Shown here piece after piece: positions 38,471 to 46,972 of a stretch of 64,000 bases of DNA (positions within the stretch are counted from its first letter, which is position 1; every line of letters starts with the position of its first letter). A program made the position numbers and the translations under genes. The notes below the pieces were generated by a model. The model ran no database searches. It saw nothing but the letters and a program-made list of their open reading frames with translations, and was not told the origin of the DNA. This stretch comes from Clostridium sp. MSJ-8 (lineage in GTDB: Bacteria > Bacillota > Clostridia > Clostridiales > Clostridiaceae): assembly GCF_018918325.1 (NCBI RefSeq), contig NZ_JAHLQH010000016.1:1-64000 (forward strand), in the 5' to 3' direction.

Positions 38471-39673
38471 ATGGAATCATATATAAAAAATAGATTAAAG
38501 AATAAATCTGTAAATGATTCGGCGATTATAATTGTTGAATATGCAATTCTAGCAATAGTTGTAGTGGTGCTTTTTACTTTGTTAATAGCAGATACATATC
38601 GAGGATTTAAAATTGGAAATACTGATATAAATGTAAAAGTTTCAGATATAAAGATAGAAGAAGCTAAACAAAGAGGTCAAGATGTAATAGTTATACCTAG
38701 TGATAAGTGGAAGTTTTCTAGAGATAATGTTGTATCATGGGGGATATATTTCTCTAGTTATTTATTAGTTATTACTATACTTATATTTGTTACTAGTAGA
38801 GTAATAAAGTACTCTTTTGAAGTCTTTTATAAAACTAAACTTAAAGATAATGTTGATAAGATGTTTATGACTTTAGAAAAGTTATATAGACAAGAATATT
38901 ATGAAGAAATTAAATATGAAGAAGACAATGAAATGTATAGAGTATTTCAAGTGTTAGAAAAAATGAGACAAAAGATTGTATTTTATCAAGAAAGAATTGA
39001 AAATCTGAAAAAAGATATGGTTGATGTGTCACATAATCTAAAAAGATGTATTTATAAATGTATAGATATTCAAAATAAAAAGATTGATATATTACAGGAA
39101 AATATAAAAAGTTGTATTATTGATGTTAAGCAAATTAATGAAACAATGTATTCTTTAAAAGATTTTATATATGAAATAAAAAGTTATATTGCATCTAATG
39201 AAAAGATATATAGATGTGATATAAAAGAAATTAAGAGAGAAGAGATACCTATTGATAGACTTGTATTAGATATAAAATCTTTATTTAAAAAATTGTCTAG
39301 TAAATATGATATTAGATATAAATTAATTGATGCAATTAAAATTAACAGTTGTAATATTGATAAAGAGAATTATTTATTATTACTTAGTCTAGTTGCTGAA
39401 AATGCATTTTGTTATGCAGAAGATAGAGTAAAAATAGTATTAGGATCAGAGCAAAATAAACTTCTAGCTTATATAGAAGATGATGGATATGGATTTACAG
39501 AAGAAGAGATAGAACATGGAAAAGATGCATTTTATATAGGTGATGATAACTTTAATATTAATAAAGGGATTGGTCTGTATATTGCTGATAACTTGGCAAA
39601 TAGACAAGGTGGGATAGTAAAACTGAAAAATTCCTCAAAGGGAGCAGTTGTTAAGATAGAAATAGCAATATAG
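38471..39673 (+). CDS. Orphan sensor histidine kinase-like protein with atypical H-box
   Basis: About 400 residues. Two membrane helices (about 18-40 and 92-112) flank a short external loop. A long coiled-coil/DHp region follows, with VDVSHNLKRC as the H-box, and then an HATPase domain: N-box LVAENAFCYAED (about 307), G1 EDDGYGF (about 336), G2 NKGIGLYIADNLA (about 364). The H-box keeps His but lacks the Thr-Pro that normally follows (SHxLKTPL), and no response regulator is adjacent. Autophosphorylation is therefore uncertain. The ATG at 38471 lies 7 bases after GGGGAG and is preferred over the ATG 15 bases upstream. Confidence 0.78.
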   Translation: MESYIKNRLKNKSVNDSAIIIVEYAILAIVVVVLFTLLIADTYRGFKIGNTDINVKVSDIKIEEAKQRGQDVIVIPSDKWKFSRDNVVSWGIYFSSYLLVITILIFVTSRVIKYSFEVFYKTKLKDNVDKMFMTLEKLYRQEYYEEIKYEEDNEMYRVFQVLEKMRQKIVFYQERIENLKKDMVDVSHNLKRCIYKCIDIQNKKIDILQENIKSCIIDVKQINETMYSLKDFIYEIKSYIASNEKIYRCDIKEIKREEIPIDRLVLDIKSLFKKLSSKYDIRYKLIDAIKINSCNIDKENYLLLLSLVAENAFCYAEDRVKIVLGSEQNKLLAYIEDDGYGFTEEEIEHGKDAFYIGDDNFNINKGIGLYIADNLANRQGGIVKLKNSSKGAVVKIEIAI

Positions 39674-39761
39674 AATGTTAAAGATAAAAAATTATTAGAC
39701 GATAAATATAGTATAAAGGAAACTTATAAACATTTATTGTATAATAAGGGGAGATGTACAT

Positions 39762-39893
39762 ATGGAAATGGATGAAAGAAAGATATCCAAAGAGGATTCA
39801 GGAAATAAATTAACAGAAGAAAACATAGATAAATTATTTTCAAGCTATATTACTATAGAAACTGTAAATAGTGATGAAAATAAAGATAAATGA
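39762..39893 (+). CDS. Small protein, 43 residues, unknown function
   Basis: ATG preceded by GGGGAGATG. It encodes a hydrophilic, acidic peptide (MEMDERKISKEDSGNKL...). It lies between the sensor kinase and the next gene and is followed by an intrinsic terminator (39918-39963). The strong SD and terminator support expression; no family is recognised. Confidence 0.5.
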   Translation: MEMDERKISKEDSGNKLTEENIDKLFSSYITIETVNSDENKDK

Positions 39894-39917
39894 TTTTCTA
39901 TAGAAGAGAGTATTCAT

Positions 39918-39963
39918 AAAAATGCTTCATTATCAATAAATATGATAATAGAAGCATTTTTTA
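39918..39963 (+). terminator. Intrinsic terminator
   Basis: AAAAATGCTTC ... GAAGCATTTTTTA hairpin, after the small ORF and just before the next gene. Confidence 0.82.
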
Positions 39964-39981
39964 TTGTTTAGGAGGCCTTTT

Positions 39982-40434
39982 ATGGATATAAGAAAAAATT
40001 TGTTAAACAGTTATACTATACCAAATAGAAAAATGAAGCTATTTACCTATAATTTTTTAAAAAGGCTTAGAAATGAATTACTAAAATATAGAATTGATGA
40101 AAAAGAATCTTACTATGGATTTTATCTACAGATTGAAGGAACTATTAATTATTACAGTGCATTAAGAACTACTTGTGAAGAATTTAATGTGAAAAATGCT
40201 ATTTTTGATTATGCTTTAAAGCTATCAGAGGAGAAAGCTGATATATTTAATGATTTTATTATAAGAAGTATGGTAAAGAGAGGATTAATAGACGAAGGAA
40301 ATATTTATGATGGCATCCCGGATTATTCAGAGAGCTCAGATGAATTTGTTTATATTAATACAATAAAAGAATGCAAGAATTACAATGTGATTGTTGGTGA
40401 ATGGAAACTGAAAGAAAAGGATATAATTCAATAA
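39982..40434 (+). CDS. Uncharacterised 150-residue cytoplasmic protein
   Basis: The frame opens at 39964, but AGGAGG lies 7 bases before the ATG at 39982, giving MDIRKNLLNSYTIPN.... It is mostly helical and charged, with no signal or membrane segment, and no family that I recognise. It stands as a single gene between two terminators (39918-39963 and 40437-40500). Confidence 0.65.
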   Translation: MDIRKNLLNSYTIPNRKMKLFTYNFLKRLRNELLKYRIDEKESYYGFYLQIEGTINYYSALRTTCEEFNVKNAIFDYALKLSEEKADIFNDFIIRSMVKRGLIDEGNIYDGIPDYSESSDEFVYINTIKECKNYNVIVGEWKLKEKDIIQ

Positions 40435-40436
40435 AA

Positions 40437-40545
40437 TAAAAAGTAATAATTATTGATACTAATAAGATGAAAAAGTAAGAAACAATAATTTACTTTTTAT
40501 ATTGTAATTTTTGTTTTAATTCTTTTCCATATGTGTGTTGATGAA
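40437..40545 (+). repeat. Terminator and half copy of the TCTTTTCCAT element
   Basis: AAAAAGTAATAATTATTG (40438 onward) pairs with CAATAATTTACTTTTTAT (to 40500), a terminator. It is followed at 40521 by TCTTTTCCATATGTGTGTTG, the IS1595/MITE terminal repeat, without a visible facing arm. The remainder up to 40728 is AT-rich and holds the promoter of the next gene. Confidence 0.7.
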
Positions 40546-40641
40546 ATGTGTTTATATATAAATTTATATGAAGAATTTTGATTACAAAAGTAGCTTTTAG
40601 CAGTATATTAGGAAAAATAATACATAAAAAGAAAAATATAT

Positions 40642-40670
40642 TTTACAATAAATTGATTTTGTGTTAAAAT
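40642..40670 (+). promoter_or_regulatory. Sigma-A promoter of the surface protein gene
   Basis: TTTACA (40642-40647), 17 bases, TAAAAT (40665-40670), about 58 bases before the ATG. Confidence 0.6.
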
Positions 40671-40728
40671 AATTATTAAAATGTAAATATTATTAATAAA
40701 TGTTGTATAAAATGTATGGAGGGGTCAC

Positions 40729-43605
40729 ATGAGTAGAAAAAAAATAGCTTGTATAATTGCAGCTACAGTTATTTCAATGAACTTATTTACAGGATCAATA
40801 TCAGTATCTGCAGATACAAAAATAGTAGGGGGATGTTCTGCAACATATACAGATGATGCGGATTTTGATCAAGGAGTTATGAACAATGTATCTTATGATA
40901 ATGCAAGTGGAGAATTGCAGATATCTAAGAAACAAAATAATCAAAATGTATCATTAGTTTATTCATTAAAAGATATAGTATTGTTTGGATATGAAGATGA
41001 TACTAATGTAACTATAGTTGGTCAATCGGGTGAAGATGTATGGTCTGGAACTATTAATAGAGGGGAAAATATAATCGTTAACATAAAATATTATGGAGTA
41101 TATAAGGTTGTTACAGATAAAAAAGTCTCTATTCTTACAGGTGATCCAATAACAAGTGGTGTATCAGGATATTATGCAATGGATCAAGATGGATACGGAG
41201 CTAGTAATGAATTTTATGTACAAGTTCCTAAGAAATATGATAAGTGTCAATTTATAGTTACATCTATGGAAGATAATAATTATGTTGTAATTGAAAATTT
41301 AAGTGAAGGCACAATTGCATTTGAAGGTGTATTGAATGAAGGAGAACATTATTCAATTGAACCTACAAAGGATAATATAAAATATAAGTATCATGTAAAA
41401 TCAACTAAGAAAAGCTCAGCTTTAGTAGATTATGATCAATCATATTATGCACCAGATGTTAATGGTAAGTGGAGTGGAACTAAATTATATACACATATAG
41501 GTAATACAGGAGATTGGACACATGAATTAACAGTTTACTCATTTGCTGATAACAATAATGTTACTATAACTGATACAGAAACTAATGAAGTTCTATGGAG
41601 TGGAGTTCTTAATTATGGAGAAAATAATGTAATATCTTATGAAAAAGGAACTGATACTTATGTAAAAATAGAAAGCTCAGATACTGTTACAGCAGCAGTT
41701 CAACCATGGAAGATGTCAAATGAAAAATATGCACAAGGTACTTATATTCCAGATAAAGATGGATCAGGAATAGGTACTGATTTCTTAGGTTCATGTATTA
41801 AGAATGGGCGTATAGTTGTTATGGCGTACAATGATAATACAACTGTTGAATTATATGATTCATTAGATAATAATAAATTATTAAAAACTGTATCATTAGA
41901 AGCTGGTAAGTTCTATAGATTTGAACCTAATAACGGAGCATTTCATATAAAATCAAATAAGGCAATAAGCTGTTATTCAGGCTTTTCAAGTGCAAATGCA
42001 GGATTTGCACCAATTCAATATGGTGATAATGTAACAATAAAAGATGGAAGCTGGAATGTAGTTAAAGATTCTGAAATAGAAGATAACAATTGGAATAAAA
42101 TATCATGGACAGCCGAAACACCAGAAGGAACTTCTATAAAGGTAAGTGCAAGAACAGCAAATACTGAAGAAGAATTACAAAATGCTGAATATGTTTATGT
42201 GGATAATGGTGTTAATAGTGATAAATTAAATGGTAGATATATTCAAGTTAGAGTCGAATTCAATACTGATTCTGAAGTATCACCTGTATTAAAAGATATA
42301 ACAGTAGGAGAAAATTTATATACAGACTTTTCTGGTGAATTAAGTGCAAATAAATCTTCAATATATAATAATGAAAGTTTGGATGTAGATTTTAGTATAA
42401 AAAATGATGGTAATGCTAGTATAGGTGAAAAAAGCTACATAATGAAAGTATTAGATGCTGATGGTAATGTTGTTAAGGAAACTGAACCAGAACAAATATC
42501 ATTGCAAGCACATTCTAAATTTACAGGATCTATGAAGCTTTCAGGAAGAGAACTTGGAATAGGTGAATATACAGTAGAATTGATAGATGTTACAGATAGT
42601 GAACCTGTAGTATTAGATTCTTGCAACTTTAAAGTTATAAAGAAACCAGAAGTAGTAAGAGTAGAGAGAGTATCAGGAAGCATAGAAATAGATAATAAAA
42701 CAATTAATAATAATGAAAATGCAACAATAAGTTATTCATTAAAGAATCAAGGAAATGTAAAATTAGCATCTAAAGAATATAAAATAAGATTATTAGATGA
42801 AAATAATAATGTAGTTAAAGATATTGAAAATAGTGGTTACTCTTTAGAAGTAGGTGGACAATTTAGTGATACATTAACATTATCAGGAGAAGGATTAGCT
42901 GCAGGACAATATACTATTCAATTAGTAAATGTTTCTGGTAATAATGAAGATGTTTTAGATTCATGTATATTTAATGTATCAGAACCATTAGTTGAAAACT
43001 TAACAGGTACTATAGTAGGAGATAAAGAAGTAATATCTAATAAAGATACATTAGCTATAGACTATTCAATTAATAATGAAGGTAATATAGATGTAGATAA
43101 GAGAGATTACAAGGTAAAATTATTAGATGAAAATAATAATGTAGTTAAGGAATTAGTTCAAGGATACGTTTCATTACAAGCTGGAAGTTCATATAGTAGT
43201 TTATATGAATTATCAAGTGATGAATTAAAGAATGGCAATTATACAGTACAACTTACTACAGTTAAAGATGGAGAAGAAGCTGTTATTGCAAGTTATTCTT
43301 TTAAAGCTGTAATAATCGAAGAAGATGAACCTGTTATAGATGTTAAACCTTCTGATGTTAATAAACCTAAAGAAGATGAAATATCTGGAGAAATAGCAGG
43401 GGTAGAAGCTAAAAATGATAATAAAACTAAAGTTACTTTACCTAATACATTAATTAAACCAGATGCTGCAGTAGCTGATGTTAAGGCAAATGCTAAAACA
43501 GGGGACAATAATAATGTACTAGGATATTTAGCAGCAGCTATAGCATCACTAGGAGCTATAGTACTAGCTATAAGAAGTAAATTTAAAGTAAAATCAGATA
43601 AATAA
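40729..43605 (+). CDS. Large secreted surface protein, IgGFc-binding-like N-terminus, three Ig-like repeats, C-terminal anchor
   Basis: 958 residues. A signal peptide (KKIACIIAATVISMNLFTGSISVSA, cut near residue 29) is followed by ~420 residues of beta-rich repeats. These resemble IgGFc-binding-type domains (YVQVPKKYDKCQFIVTS, ADNNNVTI, YNDNTTVELYD). Then come three ~115-residue Ig/CARDB-like repeats from about 535, each with a LDxxNNVVK strand and a SLQAGS/SLEVGG turn, and a Pro/Asp spacer. The C-terminus is NAKTGDNNN, a hydrophobic helix and a basic tail: a cell-wall sorting signal in form, but with NAKTGD instead of LPxTG. Likely an adhesin or surface-layer component. A terminator follows at 43629-43658. 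Confidence 0.82.
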   Translation: MSRKKIACIIAATVISMNLFTGSISVSADTKIVGGCSATYTDDADFDQGVMNNVSYDNASGELQISKKQNNQNVSLVYSLKDIVLFGYEDDTNVTIVGQSGEDVWSGTINRGENIIVNIKYYGVYKVVTDKKVSILTGDPITSGVSGYYAMDQDGYGASNEFYVQVPKKYDKCQFIVTSMEDNNYVVIENLSEGTIAFEGVLNEGEHYSIEPTKDNIKYKYHVKSTKKSSALVDYDQSYYAPDVNGKWSGTKLYTHIGNTGDWTHELTVYSFADNNNVTITDTETNEVLWSGVLNYGENNVISYEKGTDTYVKIESSDTVTAAVQPWKMSNEKYAQGTYIPDKDGSGIGTDFLGSCIKNGRIVVMAYNDNTTVELYDSLDNNKLLKTVSLEAGKFYRFEPNNGAFHIKSNKAISCYSGFSSANAGFAPIQYGDNVTIKDGSWNVVKDSEIEDNNWNKISWTAETPEGTSIKVSARTANTEEELQNAEYVYVDNGVNSDKLNGRYIQVRVEFNTDSEVSPVLKDITVGENLYTDFSGELSANKSSIYNNESLDVDFSIKNDGNASIGEKSYIMKVLDADGNVVKETEPEQISLQAHSKFTGSMKLSGRELGIGEYTVELIDVTDSEPVVLDSCNFKVIKKPEVVRVERVSGSIEIDNKTINNNENATISYSLKNQGNVKLASKEYKIRLLDENNNVVKDIENSGYSLEVGGQFSDTLTLSGEGLAAGQYTIQLVNVSGNNEDVLDSCIFNVSEPLVENLTGTIVGDKEVISNKDTLAIDYSINNEGNIDVDKRDYKVKLLDENNNVVKELVQGYVSLQAGSSYSSLYELSSDELKNGNYTVQLTTVKDGEEAVIASYSFKAVIIEEDEPVIDVKPSDVNKPKEDEISGEIAGVEAKNDNKTKVTLPNTLIKPDAAVADVKANAKTGDNNNVLGYLAAAIASLGAIVLAIRSKFKVKSDK

Positions 43606-43628
43606 AAATAGCATTTATTATGTTGATT

Positions 43629-43658
43629 AAAAGCCGCCTTTTGATGGTGGCTTTTTTT
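43629..43658 (+). terminator. Intrinsic terminator
   Basis: AAAGCCgCC TTTTGAT GGtGGC hairpin followed by TTTTTTT. Confidence 0.85.
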
Positions 43659-43753
43659 ACTTTTTAAGTCGACTTGGCGATTCTTATATATTCTAATTTA
43701 TATTATTTGAGTTATAGGTTTCTTGAATTATAGTTCTATTTTGAAATGTATAA

Positions 43754-44848
43754 GTTCTTTTCCATAAGTGTGTTGATAAAGTTAATATAATAATTTTACA
43801 AATGTAGTTGATGAAAAATGTCGTAAAAAAATCAGATAAAAAAACAGAATGCATGATTAAAAAAACATTAGTTCGGGAATAATTTAAATATACGAACAAA
43901 GGTTTTGGATTAAGAGGTGTTTTTTTATGAATTCTATATCAGATATTAACAATAATGAGATTGTAACTTGTCCACATTGTAAGGATAATAATATATGTAA
44001 GTATGGATATGTTAAGAAACGACAGAGATATAGGTGCAAGAATTGTGGAAGAACGTTCACAAGCTATACTAACAAGCCATGGAGTAATTCTAGGATTAGT
44101 ATAGAAGTGTGGGATAAATATTTATCACTTATGGATAACAAGAATACATTGTTAGAGTGTTCTAGAATTTTAGGAATAAACATTAAAACTGCCTTTAGGA
44201 TGAGACATAAGATAATGGATATTATACAAGAGAATAATGGATTATTACAGGGAGTAGTTGGAATAGTTAGGAGAGTATATTATGAAAATAGAAAAGGAAG
44301 CAAGAATATAGAAGAACCTAGAAGGAAATATAATCTTCATTTTGGAGTAGATTCACAAGAAAATAGTTTTTTAGATATTAATGATGATATTATGTCTGTT
44401 AATCTTGTGGCAGATATTATAAAGTGTAAGATTCATAATGACGCAGTTATACTTCCATCTAATAATAGATTTGTTAATAAGGCTATAGGACCAAGGATTA
44501 AGTCAGGCGGAACTATAGAATATTTAAATGTATGTAGAGAGTATAGTTTTTATAAGATCTGGAATTACGAATTTAGAGGGGTAGCTACTAAATATATTTA
44601 TAGCTATTATTCATGGTATAGAAACAAAGGGAAGGTTAGGCGTAGAGTTTATGATATAGTTCATAGCTGATTAATTTAAGACCTTATTTATGAACTAGTA
44701 AGAAGTATTGATAAAATTAATAGACATTACTGGTGGAGGTAGTCTGTTTATAAAAGATAAAAGCTAATAATAAATTATGCAATTATGGTATATTTGCAGA
44801 TTTAGGAAAATTAATATAATTATTTTCAACACTATAATGGAAAAGAAC
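43754..44848 (+). mobile_element. IS1595-like insertion element with inactive transposase
   Basis: About 1.1 kb bounded by inverted repeats: left GTTCTTTTCCATAAGTGTGT (43754 onward), right complement GTTCTTTTCCATTATAGTGT (ending 44848); 12 bases are identical, then similar. It contains one transposase-like gene (43927-44670). No clear 8-bp target duplication is seen (ATGTATAA versus ATAGGAAA), suggesting an old insertion. The stretch 44849-45049 after it holds no gene that I can see. The same end sequence occurs in two MITEs and two half copies in this window. Confidence 0.78.
43927..44670 (+). CDS. IS1595 family transposase-like protein lacking the DDE residues
   Basis: 247 residues, open from end to end. 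The N-terminus is the IS1595 zinc ribbon (CPHCKDNNICKYGYVKKRQRYRCKNCGRTFTS) and a helix-turn-helix (CSRILGINIKTAFRMRHKI). The C-terminus FRGVATKYIYSYYSWYR matches the end of family transposases. The central ISXO2-type domain is shortened. Where active members have (V/I)E(A/I)DET it reads GIVRRVYYEN, and where they have (C/T)(T/S)DSH it reads LPSNNRF, so the first two catalytic aspartates are absent. The protein may still bind DNA ends, but transposition activity is not expected. Confidence 0.8.
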   Translation: MNSISDINNNEIVTCPHCKDNNICKYGYVKKRQRYRCKNCGRTFTSYTNKPWSNSRISIEVWDKYLSLMDNKNTLLECSRILGINIKTAFRMRHKIMDIIQENNGLLQGVVGIVRRVYYENRKGSKNIEEPRRKYNLHFGVDSQENSFLDINDDIMSVNLVADIIKCKIHNDAVILPSNNRFVNKAIGPRIKSGGTIEYLNVCREYSFYKIWNYEFRGVATKYIYSYYSWYRNKGKVRRRVYDIVHS

Positions 44849-45049
44849 ATAGGAAAATATTAAACAATATTAAAAAGATCCATCTGACTAATACCTGATT
44901 CTTAAGTGGGACAGAACAAGTTTAGATGTAGTATTATCATTTGGTATATAGAGAGAAGTCAGATATAAGCATATAATTGTAGAACACTAGTAAAATATAA
45001 TAAAATAAGATAAAATATAATTTGAGTATATGTTGAAAGGTAGATAATC

Positions 45050-45829
45050 ATGAAGAAAAAAAGTTCGATAGTTGGAATAATTATAGTTATAATAGCAATA
45101 ATAATAGCTATAATGTCTATAGTGCTTAGTGTTATTTCTAATATAAAAGATAGCAAATTAGAGAAATATTCATCAGAGATACAAGGTTATACAGAAACAT
45201 TAGATAAATATGCATTTGGGGATTATAAGAAGGAATATGATAGCTTATTAAAAGAAAGTAAAAAGATGATAAAAGCACAAGATGTAGATAAAATAGTAGA
45301 TATGAAGAGTAAGTATAAAGCATTAATACAAAAGATTGAATCTAGTGCTGAAGCAGAACTTGGGAATTATTTAACTGAAGTAAATAATATGGATATATCT
45401 AGATTAGATGATGATACCAAGAATAATATAGCAAAAGATTTAAATTATGTGACTATACTTATTCAAAAGAAATATTATAAAGTTGCATATAATGAGATAG
45501 AGAGAATTAAAGAAAATATTAATAAAAGTAATGAAGAGATAGACAAAAAGAAAGAAGAAGAGGCAAAAAAGCAAAAGGAACAAGAACAAAAAGACAAAGA
45601 AAATAATGACAATTCACAAGAAAATACAACTGTAGATACAACTCAGAATAATAATGATCAAAATAATAATGAGGGTAATCAAACACAACAAAATAATGAT
45701 TCATTAACAGAAGATGGAATACAAACTCAAACACAACAATCTACAGAAAACAATCAAGATAATAATACAGATGTTTCTAAGGAAGATAATTCAGGTTCTT
45801 CTCAAGAGAGCAATAATACGAACAACTAG
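45050..45829 (+). CDS. Membrane-anchored helical protein with Asn/Gln-rich tail
   Basis: 259 residues. One N-terminal membrane helix (residues 7-31, IVGIIIVIIAIIIAIMSIVLSV) is followed by an extracellular helical domain (about 35-165, probable coiled coil), a K/E/Q-rich stretch and a low-complexity N/Q/T/D tail of ~90 residues. There is no enzymatic motif. The tail resembles wall-spanning linkers of Gram-positive surface proteins. SD AAAGGTAG; the gene stands alone after the IS element. Confidence 0.7.
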   Translation: MKKKSSIVGIIIVIIAIIIAIMSIVLSVISNIKDSKLEKYSSEIQGYTETLDKYAFGDYKKEYDSLLKESKKMIKAQDVDKIVDMKSKYKALIQKIESSAEAELGNYLTEVNNMDISRLDDDTKNNIAKDLNYVTILIQKKYYKVAYNEIERIKENINKSNEEIDKKKEEEAKKQKEQEQKDKENNDNSQENTTVDTTQNNNDQNNNEGNQTQQNNDSLTEDGIQTQTQQSTENNQDNNTDVSKEDNSGSSQESNNTNN

Positions 45830-45913
45830 AATAAATGTATATATAAATGGCTTTTAGAATGTGATATAATATACATATAAAAATGTATCCTATATGATAG
45901 GGAGCTGAATATA

Positions 45914-46114
45914 ATGGTGAGAAATTATGGCATTGAAGAAACTACCTTAGAAGAGAGGATAAGTATAGTTAATTCAGCCTTGGCACTAGCTAGATTAGAT
46001 GCAAGAGAACCATCTGTTGAAACAAAAGAGTTAGTTAAACTATATATAAGTGGTGAAGTAGAGATAGCTAGTATTTTACAGAAAACTATAAGCAGATATA
46101 AGAATGATCTTTAA
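45914..46114 (+). CDS. VbhA-like antitoxin with degenerate inhibitory motif
   Basis: 66 residues, SD AGGGAGCTGAAT, preceded by an extended -10 (TGATATAAT, 45862-45870). It resembles the VbhA antitoxin domain (ERISIVNSALALARLDAREPSVETKELVKLYISGEV) that holds class I Fic toxins inactive. In VbhA the inhibitory helix has (S/T)xxxE(G/N). Here the aligned stretch is LARLDA (residues 25-30), so the key Glu is Asp29 and Gly is Ala. The next gene encodes a Fic protein, but a terminator lies between them. Confidence 0.75.
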   Translation: MVRNYGIEETTLEERISIVNSALALARLDAREPSVETKELVKLYISGEVEIASILQKTISRYKNDL

Positions 46115-46121
46115 CAAATAT

Positions 46122-46167
46122 AAGGCTTTGAATTAGTTCGTTTTAACTGATTTTAAGCCTTTTTTTG
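46122..46167 (+). terminator. Intrinsic terminator between antitoxin and Fic gene
   Basis: Long hairpin: AAGGCTTtGAATtAGTT - CGTTTT - AACTgATTttAAGCCTT followed by seven T. It would stop most antitoxin transcripts before the Fic gene. Confidence 0.82.
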
Positions 46168-46287
46168 CTCTATAGACATCTTGAAGATTTTATCTTTTTA
46201 TTATAGTGTTCTGTATCTCTATTAGGTGAATTTACTATACATATAGAACAAAAAAGTTACCTTTATGAATAGAGGAGGGGAGTTTTT

Positions 46288-46893
46288 ATGAGAGATATAT
46301 ATTTATATGATGATATAGATGTTATGAAAAATAAATTAAATATAAAAAATAAAGAGGAATTAGAAAAGGCTGAAGCAGACATTACATATATTAAATTATT
46401 AGATATAGATAGGGCTACTGCAAATGGGGTATTTAATTTAAAACATCTAAAGGCTATTCATAAATATATGTTTGAAGATATATATGAGTGGGCAGGAGAA
46501 ATAAGAACTGTTAATATTGAAAAGAGTGAAAAACTATTAAATGGTATGAGTGTTGAATATTGTGATTATAGCTTGATAGAAAGAGAATGTAAAAATACTC
46601 TTCATTCATTAAAAACTATAGAGTGGGGAAAATTATCATATGATGATAAGATTGAATATTTTGCAAAGTATACAGGAAGACTATGGCAAATACACCCTTT
46701 TCGAGAAGGAAATACTAGAGCTATAATAACATTTATGACACAATTTGCAGCTAGTGTTGGAATTGACTTTGATAGAGAACTATTAAGAAACAAGGCTCAA
46801 TATGTTAGAGATGCTTTAGTTATGACATCAATAGGTGAATATTCTGAATATATTTATTTAATTAATATTCTAAAAGAGGTCATAGTAGCATAA
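46288..46893 (+). CDS. Fic family protein (AMPylating toxin)
   Basis: 201 residues with an intact Fic active site HPFREGNTRA (residues 136-145, HPFxxGNxR) and the upstream flap region FEDIYEWAGEIRTVNI, typical of VbhT/Doc-like Fic domains. These transfer AMP (or phosphate in Doc) to target proteins such as DNA gyrase or EF-Tu. It has its own strong SD (GAGGAGGGGAG). It is 173 bases downstream of the VbhA-like antitoxin and behind a terminator, so it may have its own promoter. All catalytic residues are present. Confidence 0.9.
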   Translation: MRDIYLYDDIDVMKNKLNIKNKEELEKAEADITYIKLLDIDRATANGVFNLKHLKAIHKYMFEDIYEWAGEIRTVNIEKSEKLLNGMSVEYCDYSLIERECKNTLHSLKTIEWGKLSYDDKIEYFAKYTGRLWQIHPFREGNTRAIITFMTQFAASVGIDFDRELLRNKAQYVRDALVMTSIGEYSEYIYLINILKEVIVA

Positions 46894-46899
46894 ATTCTA

Positions 46900-46927
46900 T
46901 TGAAATAGAATAAATCTTTGATATAAT
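46900..46927 (+). promoter_or_regulatory. Sigma-A promoter of the degV-like gene
   Basis: TTGAAA (46900-46905), 16 bases, TATAAT (46922-46927). Confidence 0.6.
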
Positions 46928-46972
46928 AGTTATAATTGTAGATAACTTAATATAAGGGAGAGGAAGAAAGTA

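Noticed and set aside
43693-43899. 68-codon minus-strand frame across the left IS end
   Set aside because: Overlaps the terminal repeat and the transposase leader; no SD or family resemblance.
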